The notes beneath the pieces were generated by a model. That model did no database searches, was not told where the DNA came from, and was given only the letters and a program-made list of their open reading frames with translations. A stretch of DNA of 64,000 nucleotides from Melampsora larici-populina 98AG31 (taxonomy: Eukaryota > Basidiomycota > Pucciniomycetes > Pucciniales > Melampsoraceae): assembly GCF_000204055.1 (NCBI RefSeq), contig NW_006768802.1, positions 660,344 through 724,343 of the forward strand. The letters are read 5' to 3'. Numbering within the stretch: position 1 is the first letter of the stretch; each line of letters begins with the position of its first letter. Position numbers and translations under genes: made by a program. Positions 20,459-30,893 of this stretch are shown piece by piece.

Positions 20459-23400
20459 GTTGGCACCAGCGCTAAGATGATGAATGAAGATGAAAATAAA
20501 GAAAGTAAACGCTTAATGAAAGAAGACAAGCTTGGTTTGAAGAACGTAAGTGTACGACCAGCAATTTGTTGGAAGTAGGTAAGTTGGAGTGACCAGTCTT
20601 TGGTATAGAAAAGCAAAAATGGCGACGTTACGCGTACTAAGAAAATTCACGATGAGATACGGTTGTTTACCTTCATGGACTTTGAAGTGGAACTGTGGAT
20701 ATATACAGGTTCAGGCGGTGAGGAAGCTAGACAGCAATCAAGAAGAAACCATAAGTGCCAAGCGATTGTAGGGCAAAAAGGTGAGCTTACCATTTTAAGG
20801 AAATCTCATGGGTCATTGTGACATTTTCTGAAACAAGTGAGTCATGCGATTCTCATATTAGTTTGCCCGTGGTTCTTTTCCGCTGTATCGTTCGATTATC
20901 CTTGGAATTCCATGGTGATCAAACCATCCTTCAAGCAGGACCCGTGAATCAAGATTGCCCGTTGCCTTCGAAGATGAAATAGTAGTTAGATTCTGATGAG
21001 GTCGTAGTCAGATTGCACTTTTCAGGAGTACATAAGCTTAGATGATGCTCGGAATGAAGACTTAGGAAGTGCTTCATCAATTCTGCATACAGATTTTAGA
21101 GGGAGATCTCCTGTTTCAGACCGCGAAGGGTCGAGATACACAAACGCTATCCTGGATGGTGTAATCAGTATAACGCGATCACGTTAATGTATGTGTTGAG
21201 CAAGATCCAGCTGACTGTTTTGATTGAACCAAGTTTAAGGTGGCCTGAAGGAGGACCGGATGGTTTGAGGAGGTTTGATGCTACAATCGAGCCAGACATC
21301 ACTTCCAGCACACATGCGCTATTCGTCGGTTGAGGCCGCCGTCAATTTCATCCACTCTGAGAATCCAACCCGGTGTCTTGGGTCGCCACTAATTTTTCCT
21401 CCGAGACAAAGGGCACTAAACGTTTAACTAAATTGTCAAGGGTGGACCGGACGGATCAATCACGGCCGAGAAATCTGCTGGATCAACATTCCGAGTGTCA
21501 TCACCGGTGGATGCCCCAGGGTTGCTAACTTGCTCGGATCTTGGCATCCGAAAGCGCTACAAGCCTTGTAGGATCTCACACCCACCAATCATCATAGCAC
21601 CCACCTTACACCCCAATGCCTGTAGGCCACCAAACTTGGCTGAGCATTGAAATTATTCAGATCTGAAACTTGAAAGCTTGCTTGGCATCCACAGATCTTC
21701 CCGTTCTTCCTGACTGCATCTGGTGCTTCAGCTTTGACCAAAAGGTGAACCAAGCTCTACCGAGCTCCGGGGGATACGTATGTATGTACACATCGTGATG
21801 CGTGACCATCAGATTGCCATGTGAGACCCACACTTCATGTAGTCACCTCATAAAAGGACTCGACTCTTCTCTTTCCAAGCTTCTCCATTTCATTGAAGTT
21901 CTGGACGGCGCGCTTGTGAAGGATAATTTCAGTGAAGTACAAACCATTCAATTGCGTCTGATCCTGTCGGCTGCCATGTACCAAAAGTTGTGCAGAGTTT
22001 GATTGCTCAGTCAACTGCTGCAAGAGTTGCCAATCACTAATCAGTATACTGACTCTTTGATGCTTCTACTGCTCAGATAGAGAAGACCACAGGGAAGTGT
22101 CATGATTCAGCAAGTGCTAATTAGGCATACCACGAGCACTTTTTATTTCTTCATCTCTTTCGTCTTGTCACTATTTAATACAATTTAGATTTATGTTGAG
22201 TATGTTTTCTGAGCACAACTCAGATGAGTTATGTCCACACTGGACTAAGACCCCAGAAAAGATGGTGAGTCTGCTTCACTAAACCTGCGAATCAGACAAA
22301 CAGGAGCTCTACATACTGGATTCCACATTTTGAAATACCAGTATGAGACTCTAGAATCTAGATAGCACTTGCCACTTGCATGCAAAGAATCCTATGAACC
22401 CTTACATTGACCACCACCTACTGAAATATGGAGATGTCACTTACCAAGCGTTATACTATATATCATGACTCATACTATATATTGGGAGCATATGATGTGT
22501 TCCAAAACAACAGGATCAATTCAAATCTATCTGGTGACAAATTTGATTGAGGTCTCAAAGAAATCTTATCTTGTACTTCTTCTGGGGTGTCTTGCACCGG
22601 TGAAAAACCTGAATGTATGCACATCTGTTTGCTCAGCATATTCATCCAGTTTTCAATATACACTTTAGGCATCAAAGAGGACCTGCAAGAGTCAAGATTA
22701 TGTCTGTTTGTAGAAATCCTTCCACTCTTTTCCTCACACTAGAGAACATGCGGGCATGCCCGCCACAGCTAGACTGTCTGAATTTACCTACAGAAATTTA
22801 CATTTGCAAAAAGAAGCACTTTGTACCACCCACTTACGTAGCTCTGGCCACGATTGTCCACATCTTTCAAGAGACAAAGATGGACACTGTCACCTAGAGC
22901 ACACTTTGAAGTCATTGTAGACAACCAGGTGGTATAAGCTTGCAGACCACATTTGGCGCAACAGTTGGATGCAAAAGGAATGTTGTTCACAAAGATTCCT
23001 ATTATCACAAGGCAAGCCCAGTCAAAGGAGATATATAAAGGTTGGAGGTTGTAGGCTTAGCGTGAGATTCAAGCAAGCCAAGACAGGTACAAATAGGCCA
23101 AGAAGAAGAAAGAATACCAAGTAGTTATCAAAAAAAGGGCAGAAAAAAGAGTACAAAAGGAATTATCTGTACAGTGACTTGATGAATTAGGTGAAATATT
23201 GAGCTATAGGATTGGTTTTGAGGTGGGCAAATTTATTGGGAGAGTCAGTGTGACATGTTACCTTCTTATAAAGTAAAAAAAAGTATACCAAGGCAGAAAC
23301 ACACCATTTGGAGTCAGATTTTGCAAAGCTTGCTACCAAGAATTGCAGGTCACACCAAAAATGGATTTGTAAATGTATAATCAAATGCAAACAATCACAA

Positions 23401-24283
23401 AACATCAAGAGCAATCAAGATCGGAAAGTGTTAATCTAAAGCCGGGGTTGTCAGGCAATGTGGGAAAGTACAAGTGAGGCCGGAAAAGATACGACACCAG
23501 GTCACTCCGCTGGCCCCGACTGGTGGACTGGGTGGAGTAAACTGGTGTCGTATCTTTTCCGGCCTCACTTGTACATTTCCTTTCCACAAGGTGAGAGTAT
23601 GGTGCAAGGAAATTACTATGAGATGATGGTTTTTTATAATGGCTTGTTGGGTTAGGTGGATGGTTGCATTATAGAAGTTTCTTCATTATACAAAAATGTG
23701 ATGGGGAAACTATTATCCATCAAAAAAAGTAGAATAACTTACCTCTTTATAGGTCTAAGAAATAAATGCAAGGCTTGGCAAAGACACGACTTTTGAAGTG
23801 ATGCTTTCAAATGCTGAGAAGAAGACAGCTTTGAAAATGACTTTTTACAGGCAACCATCGAAGATAGCAGGTTGCTCGGAGCCTCACACAAGATGATGAA
23901 TCGGAACAAGGCAAATTAAGAATAAATAGCTTAACTTTTCAAGAAATTACAAAAACAAAAAAAAGAACAATAGAAATTGAAAGAAAGAAGAACAATACCA
24001 AATGAAAAAGCGCGATAAAATCGTTGATTGAAAAGTAGACATACAATCACAAACCCAACTTGAAAAGTACAAATCAAACTTGAAAAGCACCAAAACCAAC
24101 CTGATGGGAGGTGGACCAAAACAGAAGAGGATTGTACGGTACTTATGCAAGTTGATTCGACGTATTTATATTTTAGATTTGTTTCCGCAGATATACCTTG
24201 TGTGCTACAGTTGAGGTAAGAATAGGCAAGTCTTGGGGCCTCTATACACATTGTATTTGATTTTAATTTTATGCTCTTTGTCT
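20459..24283. other. Gene-poor region with short repeats and one perfect hairpin
   Basis: About 3.8 kb with only short, non-homologous open frames. The first few hundred bases probably hold the promoter and 5' leader of the secreted protein gene. Bases 21350-21640 are more G/C-rich than the surroundings. A 14-base palindrome gcgggcatgcccgc at about 22752 recurs at about 30350 inside a similar context (ctag-gaac-gcgggcatgcccgc), suggesting fragments of one repeat family. A 33-base-arm hairpin is listed separately. No gene is supported. Confidence 0.5.
23468..23574. repeat. Perfect 33 bp inverted repeat (hairpin) with 41-base loop
   Basis: Arms 23468-23500 and 23542-23574 are exact reverse complements, beginning gtacaagtgaggccggaa. 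The 41-base loop is G/C-rich, with the inner pieces ctggccccgactggtgg. The G/C content stands out from the AT-rich flanks. It could be a small foldback element or a transcribed hairpin; no coding role was seen. Confidence 0.85.
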
Positions 24284-24597
24284 CTTGTTCAACTCTTGTC
24301 TTCATCCGCAGGGATTTGGATACCGTAAAAAGCATTTGAACCAGCAGACAACATGGCGAAGAAGTGGGCAAGAAATTAAAAAGCCTATCACCAATTATGG
24401 TTCTCAAACCTGTGCAACTCCTGTGCAAGACCGAATTGCACTTGTTCAACTCTTGTCTTCATCCGCAGGGATTTGGATACCGTAAAAAGCATTTGAACCA
24501 GCAGACAACATGGCGAAGAAGTGGGCAAGAAATTAAAAAGCCTATCACCAATTATGGTTCTCAAACCTGTGCAACTCCTGTGCAAGACCGAATTGCA
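24284..24597. repeat. Exact tandem duplication, 2 x 157 bp, spanning the left end of the Harbinger element
   Basis: Bases 24284-24440 and 24441-24597 are identical as far as I can read. Each unit holds about 115 bases of flank followed by the element terminus ggttctcaaacctgtgca. The element therefore has two left ends in tandem. Confidence 0.9.
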
Positions 24598-24604
24598 AGA
24601 TCCG

Positions 24605-24644
24605 TGCAAGAATCGGTGCAAGAATTCTTGCACCGATTCTTGCA
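24605..24644. repeat. Perfect 40 bp palindrome
   Basis: tgcaagaatcggtgcaagaa is followed directly by its reverse complement, centred on an EcoRI-like gaattc at 24622-24627. It lies just inside the Harbinger left end and is built from the same tgtgcaag/tgcaag motif as the termini. Confidence 0.92.
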
Positions 24645-24939
24645 TTTATTTTTTTTCACAACCCCATCATAAAAGTCAATTTCACACATCATGCCACGCC
24701 TCTCGTCTTGAAAAAAAGTCATTTGAGCATTCAAGCGACTCGCCAGTCAAGTCCACTCTTCAACTTCTAGCCCTCACAGTCTAGTCCTCGGTGCAAGGCG
24801 AAAGCTCTTTAGCCGCTCGAACTCCGGTCTCTCTACCTTCTGCCAGCTACTACAGCTCCCATCAATTCAAGTGGTGTTTGATCTCAAACCTCATGTGTGT
24901 GTAACTCTCTGGACAATCTTTTGAAAACGACACAAGAGT

Positions 24940-26333
24940 TTGCTTAGATCATCAAGCAGCCAAGAAGACCAGCTGGGACCGTTTGATAATCCAGCCATAT
25001 GGTCACTTGCGGTCGACATGATCCAGCGCAAGCGATACTTCGAATCCAGGAGACGTGGACCTCAAGAGTATCAGACAATGTTCAATAGGATCTGGGCCTC
25101 AAGCGAAGCGACCTTTTTAAACCTGGTATGTTTGCTTCTCTGGGTTAGATCTCGTCTAGGTGATTGTTGGACTCACCAGTATGAAACATTAGGCACGAAT
25201 GAGCCGTTCCTGCTACTTAACTTTGCTTAACAAAATTGCAACATGTGATGTATTCCAGAATGAATCCACCTGTCCGCAGGCCCCAATCGAACTTCAACTC
25301 CTGGTCACTCTGGCTAATCTTGGACTTTCTGGAAATGGGGGGGGGGTTGGTGTTCTAGCGCATCTTTTTGGCATCTCACGTGAGCTCCTATGTACAACAA
25401 CAAACGAGATGTCTGCTTACTTCCAATTTTTGTGTTTCAGATGGGAGTATCGAGAATTTCACGTGGAGATGTGTGGTTGCTATCGTTTGAATGGAACACA
25501 AATATCTCTCTTGGCCATCATCCGCGGAGCGTCTCAACACGCGAAAAGCTGTTGGCGCAAACACACCTTTCAAAGGCTGCGTGGGTTTTGTTGATGGTAC
25601 ATTGATACCTCTTGCATTTGGTCCTCCCAAATGTAAAGAGGACTATTGGACTTGAAAGTACATGTATGCAGTTAACTCGATGCTGGTATGCAATCACGAG
25701 CGTAGGATTATGTTTGCTCGCCATGGATGGTGCGGCAGTGTCCATGACCAGCGAGTCATGCGTACTTCTTCGGTATGTTCAAGTTTTGGTATGTGTTCTC
25801 TGGAATTGATTAACACTGACAACTAATTGTGTTAATTGTTCGGATGGGCACATGACATCAATTGTTCAAATGGTACGTTCCAGATGTGGTCAGACCCGAC
25901 CAATTTTTTTTCAGATGGAGAGTATCTTCTGGCTGACTCAGGGTACAGCTCGAGCTCTTTCATTATTCCTGCTTTCAAACGAGTAGGAGGGATTCCTCTC
26001 ACACGCGAGAAGATGGCTTTTAACAAGGTCTTGAGTGAATTGCGTGTGGCAATTGAACACTGTAATGGTATGCTTAAATCACGATGGCAGTCTTTGAAAG
26101 ACTTACGATTATTGATAAAGAACGAGAAGTCTGTAAAGCGACTGAACGCTTGGATCTCAGCTTGTTGTATTCTGCACAATTTCTTATTGGAACAACAAGA
26201 TCAAAGTAATTTCAATTATAACATTACGACTCCTGTGGATCCCGAATTTCCTTTTGTATTGGATGAAATCCTACAAGATGATGATGAAGAAACACGAATG
26301 CGTGTATTTCGGTTATTTTGTGATTCCTTATAG
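24940..26333 (+). pseudogene. HARBI1-like (DDE_Tnp_4) transposase with two in-frame stop codons
   Basis: The reading frame, with at least three introns, gives the family in order: an N-terminal helical part (FDNPAIWSLAVDMIQRKRYF), LQLLVTLANLGLSG, WRCVVAIV-stop-MEHKYLSWPSS, FKGCVGFVDGTLIPLAFG, EDYWT-stop-KYMYAVN, GWCGSVHDQRVMR, DGEYLLADSGYSSSSF and LRVAIEHCNGMLKSRWQSL, then LNAWISACCILHNFL. The DDE residues (VDGT, VHDQR, LADSGY with a following Glu) are all present. Two TGA codons, near 25489 and 25653, interrupt it where the family has a variable or Arg position; both fit CGA to TGA decay. No ATG was found at the very start of exon 1 near 24940, so the N-terminus is uncertain. Intact, it would cut and paste the element in the nucleus. 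Confidence 0.82.
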
Positions 26334-26914
26334 TTTCTCTTCTTCCTTTGAAATTCTGCGAAAATTGTGATTTCTTATCGAGATGTCCTCAAGTGTCTTC
26401 TTACCTCCAAGTTTCAATGGTTGTGATTTCTTATAGTGTAACTCAACATACTATTACTTTAAGTGCGTTGCAATTAAAGTATTAATGGTTTCAAAAATTA
26501 AATACCTCTTGCAATTTAATGACGCGAGTCACTTTAATGAACAAAGTATAAGCAAAGGTGTTTGCATTTCTAAGTCACACCCAAACAGACAAATCAAAAA
26601 GTAACAAGTTTTTTTAAAGTATCAATAAACAGGTTTTCCCGGACCAAGTTGAAAAGAAAAAATTGAGATCCCATTCAAAAAAAGCTTTACATAATTTGTT
26701 TTTGATGATCAATCGATTGATTTTTTTGGATGTTTCATATGTTTTGATTGATGTAGGTGAAAGAATTCAAAATCAAGCATTGATTTTGAATTCTAAAATC
26801 AATCCTTTGAGTTTAATTGATCGGTCATTTTGGTTCATGTAGGGAATCTACAAGATCCCCTATGAGTGAAATTAGACAGGTCAGCAGGGTTATAAAGAGA
26901 TTTGAGTTTGTAAT
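26334..26914. other. Spacer between the convergent Harbinger genes
   Basis: AT-rich, with internal repeats: attgattttgaattc occurs near a reverse-complement copy at 26767-26800, forming a hairpin-like stretch. It probably holds both 3' ends. No gene was seen. Confidence 0.45.
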
Positions 26915-28653
26915 CTAAGAGATGAAGGTTGATAACTTACTTTGCATTTCCTCTTTGTCCTCTTGTATTTGCTTTTTCGCTTCCTCAATTGAAAATCCCA
27001 ACGCCTTGTACTTTGCTAACATAGCCAGTTTGCGATCACTTCTCGCAGTGAGGAGGTCTTCACGACTCCGAGCCAACTGAGATCGTGCCAGGTCCAGTTG
27101 AACTCGATCTTGCTCCAATTTGAGATGAGCACGTTCGGCACGTTCTGCTTCTTCTAAACCATCATTTCCTCCTGAAAGGTGGCGAGAGACTGCGTCGGCA
27201 AGTTTGGCCTGAGTTTTGAGCTCTTCTTGTCGTGCGTCTTGTTCAGCCTGCATGTACTTCTCTTCAACCCTCCATCGATTCTGCTCAAGCTTCTTTCTCT
27301 TGTTTTTTTCTTCACGTGAAGGCAGTTGAGAGGTTAAGAGGTTGTGAATATCGCTTGCTGATGTTGAGGTTGACCTAGAACTATCATTTAACTCGATATT
27401 AAGTGATCTTGGATGTTTGGCCCGTCTGCCACGAGTGCTTCGAGCTACAAAATTTCCGGAGTTGTTTGGAGAAGGTGAACCTCGATGGCTTTGAGCAGAA
27501 GATTGAGGATGTGGATCATAAGGCTGGTTGGTAAAATCCAAGTCCGGGCTGAGGTCTAAGTCGTCTAATTCGTTTTGGAAAGAAGTTTTGTGTTGAGATC
27601 TTTCAATTTCTTGAGTTTCATGTAACAATGATCCATTGCTGATAGGCGAAAGGTTGCGAGTGCGCTTGGTGGAGGGCAGAATGTCCTCTTCCTCTAAAAT
27701 ATCACCACTTTCACGCACAGATTGGGGTATGACATTAGTACGTGTGGACATGAAAGGGTGGAGATTGTAGTAGTAAGAGCTCTTCTGGAACAAAAGCTCT
27801 GTGTCAAGAATGCATCAGTATCGCATCAAAAACTGTGGGACCAAGGAGACTAAGCACATACGGTCAAACTTTGATTTTGTTGAATTTTCAATTGCCTTCC
27901 ATTCTTCACTATCAGAATTGTAGCCATTTTGAATTTTCTCTTCTCGTGCTTGTTGTTCGAAATTGTCCAAAATGCCTTGACCAGTTCCGTTGCGAAAGTC
28001 GTTAGCATTGGTAAAGCCTATTTCAAGGTTTTGAATCTACTTTGAAACACTTTAGCTCAAGTCTTCCAAAAGAAGAGATCATGTGTTTGACTCACCTGTG
28101 TTTCAACACCTTTCCCATCTTGGCCTGGCAAACCTTGATCAGTCAAGTGCTGAGCAGTCTTTTCACCGAGATCTTTTTTGCTATAGATTGTTCGCGTGTC
28201 CGTGTCCATCTCACCCTTCCACCAATCATATCGAGTCCCAGTGGAGGTTGCGGTTCCCAACCATTCGATTATTAAAATGATCCTACTTTTCCCTTCGGAA
28301 TTGAGTTCAGCTTTCCATGAAACGTTTTTTTTTGGATCAGTTGAATCGGTTGGCGCAGTCGATTGTTTTTTTGCTGTATCTGAGGTCTTCCGTTTTGTGT
28401 ATTTACGCTTCTTCTTTGTTGGTTCATCAGGAGTGGGTTGTGGTTTTGAAGGATCATTCATAGTATTTGACGGTGAGTCATTCATTTGATTTAGTTGAGT
28501 GAGACTGTTAGATCGGGATAAGCTCCAGGTAGGGGTGTTCATCGAAGGAGGTATGATTGCAAGCTGAAGGGGTTGTCCAGTGATTACACCTGTTGGACTT
28601 GGAACCCAGTTCGCCGGAGATACGATTTGGAGGGGGGAGGTGGCGATGGTCAA
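26915..28653 (-). CDS. Harbinger second gene, Myb/SANT-like DNA-binding protein
   Basis: Partner protein of the Harbinger transposase, expected to bind element ends and help nuclear import. At 28653-28057 the frame has a Ser/Thr/Pro-rich start, a basic run (KKKRKYTKRK) and a trihelix-like segment: EGKSRIILIIEWLGTATS, RYDWWKGE, KKDLGEKTAQHLTDQGL, KGVETQVSQTHDLFF. At 28018-27850 another frame continues with FRNGTGQGILDNFEQQAREEKI and EEWKAIENSTKSKF. At 27793-26915 the tail has a Ser-rich part, an RSTRGRRAKHPRS basic patch and a long Glu/Arg/Lys coiled coil (KLEQNRWRVEEKYMQAEQD onward). The exact splice joins and the true start codon were not settled; an ATG near 28890 (MSFADFPKIGAVQQWRSS) is a candidate. 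It may be intact. Confidence 0.6.
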
Positions 28654-29094
28654 AGTGGAAATGTGCGGGGAAATTACCTGCAGGGTTGGATCGAGATGTA
28701 TGGGACTTGGATAAGATTGAGTTTGATGCAGAGGGGGAGGACCGCCATTGCTGTACTGCTCCTATTTTGGGGAAGTCAGCAAAGCTCATGTTGTTGATCT
28801 CGAAGGCAGTAAGCCCTTGTTGCCACGGGGCTTTTTGACTTATGTAAAAGTCTGCAACTTTTGTACAACTTCTGTGCAAGATGTCAAAAGAATTCTTGTA
28901 GAAAACTTGCACAAATTTTTGCACAGGTTTGAGAACCATAAATATTGCTTTTGGTAACTCAAAATGCTGAGAGTCATCAGTCCCGGGTCACAAACGACAA
29001 CCCGGGGTTTTGGCCTTGGTTGAGATCCTGTATACTGATTACAAATGACTCAAACTCATCACCCAACCGATCTCGACTCTCTTGACTCCATCCA

Positions 29095-30022
29095 ATGTCT
29101 CCACGCACGGCAACCGGTTCTTCTGCACCTTCACCAGTACGACTTTCGGTCCTCTCGGGATCGATACTCCAATCGTTGCTAGAGCTCTCACGACTGAACG
29201 ATCTAAGTGTTACATCAAACCCAAGCACAAGAAGCAAAGTTATTCAAAACATAAATAATTTCAGATCTGGACTAATATATTATCGTGATACACAAGATGA
29301 CGAAATAATTGAAGAACTTCGGAGACAGTATGATCGGATCATTAAACTCGCAAGTGGTGTCAATGGACTAGAAGAATCTCTTCAAGAACTTGACCTCTCT
29401 TTACCTGGTCCCTCAAAAATAATGGATGATCAAACAGGAGATAGTCAATCAGAAGGAGGACAAGAAGAAGAACTTGTAGACATGAGTCATTCAGCGCGCG
29501 AGCGACAGCCCTTGTTTAATGGCTCACAATCTTTGGCTATCGATATTCATGACATTCCAAAACCTTCTACAAGACTCACGTCCCGGAAAACTATTGAAGA
29601 AGACCAGGAGATCATGAGGAGTCAGAATCAAGATGTTCAAATGATGCAACAAGCTGTGTTGGATGGTTCGCATATCCCACCTATCTCGCTTCTTGGACTG
29701 AACCTGAATTTCTGATTGCAGACACCTCATTTCTCTTTTTGCAGACCAAGATCGATCATTGGATGCATTGGCAAATGCGATATCCCGACAAAGGGACCTT
29801 TCCTTACATATCTCATCGGAACTTGAAGTTCAAGAAGGACTTTTATCCGAGTTGGACGAAAATATGGATTTTACTTCCAGCCGACTTAGCAAAGCAAACC
29901 GCAAGATGAACGGTTTATTTGACAAGATGGCACGTGATGGCGCCTGTTGGACAATATTCGGTTTGGTTGTTGTACTCTTGGTAAATTATGTCTTGATTTA
30001 CTTCACGTTTTCCCATTTATGA
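29095..30022 (+). CDS. Qc-SNARE (syntaxin 8 / Syn8-like)
   Basis: Tail-anchored t-SNARE for membrane fusion in the endosomal/Golgi system. Two exons, 29095-29665 and 29745-30022, give 282 residues. The N-terminal two-thirds is hydrophilic with helical stretches. The SNARE motif runs across DALANAISRQRDLSLHIS, SELEVQEGLLSELDENM and SSRLSKANRKMNGL, with Gln in EVQEGLL as the likely zero-layer residue. The C-terminus is a single membrane anchor, CWTIFGLVVVLLVNYVLIYF. The intron is 79 bases and restores Asp at the junction. An ATG at 29045 is out of frame, so 29095 is the start. The gene begins only about 157 bases from the end of the Harbinger element, so its promoter may have been altered by that insertion. 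The choice between Syn8 and Tlg1-type is not certain. Confidence 0.85.
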
Positions 30023-30893
30023 GCAACTGACGTTTGTTTTGATTCTTCGATTTCATTCATGATTGAATTGTATCGGTCAATCATGCACGCTCTCACGTAG
30101 ATCCTTATCATCATCTTGAAATGAACATTTCGCTCTTGAGTCACACTTCTAATAGTCTTGTATTTCGATCTCGAAACTATCGTTTGTATTTCAATATACT
30201 GTAATAACAATTCATCATCTTTTTGGTTTGCAGTCTTTGAATTCCGAGGATACTTGTTCAAGCGTTTGATGTTGACAGCTAAATACTGATCTTACCCGAC
30301 TCGAGGCTACTTTGCACATTCCTTTTTGTACATACTAGGGAACGGGCGGGCATGCCCGCAATAGGACACCCGCACGTTGGTTTCACCCAAATAATTTTGG
30401 TGCATTTTTCCACCTTCGTCAAGCTCCTCATGTACCACTCAGGTCAAGTGACCTGATTTTCCGCCTTCACATCCAAACTACTATCCCTCCCAGGGGACGT
30501 TATGGTTGCTCTAGCCTACGCTTTCCCTTATAATTAACAATACTCACGAATGTTTGACCTTTCACACCATGGTCAATTCACCCCTAGCTTCCTTAGGCAA
30601 ACACCACAGAAAAGTCACTACCTTAGATGTCCGACTCCCAAGTATGTTGCAAAAAGCATTGCCCAATGCTAACTTAACTAAGTCCCTCGTGCAGAGGTTT
30701 AAGACAGCAAGCAATCCCTGAGGCACGAGGCCAATGTCACCTTGTGGCCGTAGTTGTTGTAAGCCACAACATTTCACATTGGGGTGAGCATGGAAATTTT
30801 CTTGTTTTTTCAATGTTTGTTCAATTTTACTTCCAGATTATTTCCCTTTTCTTCCTGTTTTCTTCCTGCTTGACAGCTGATTACATGATAAAC
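30023..30893. other. Intergenic, no gene recognised
   Basis: Contains the SNARE 3' untranslated region and a fragment beginning ctagggaacgggcgggcat at about 30340 that resembles one at about 22738. Several short frames show no family resemblance. Confidence 0.45.

Larger units (their letters stand above)
24399..28937. mobile_element. PIF/Harbinger DNA transposon, decayed
   Basis: The left terminus (24399, repeated at 24556) and the right terminus (inverted, 28937) share ggttctcaaacctgtgca followed by tgtgcaag motifs. Between them are a HARBI1-like transposase on the plus strand (24940-26333) and a Myb/SANT-like gene on the minus strand (about 28650-26915), the usual two-gene, convergent Harbinger layout. 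The transposase has two in-frame stops, so the copy cannot be autonomous as read. No clear 3-base TWA target duplication was found, possibly because of the duplicated left end. The right end sits about 157 bases upstream of the SNARE start codon. Confidence 0.8.

Noticed and set aside
24399..28937. A TTA/TAA target duplication for the Harbinger element
   Set aside because: The left flank reads tta and the right flank taa; these are complements, not a direct repeat, so they do not establish a duplication.
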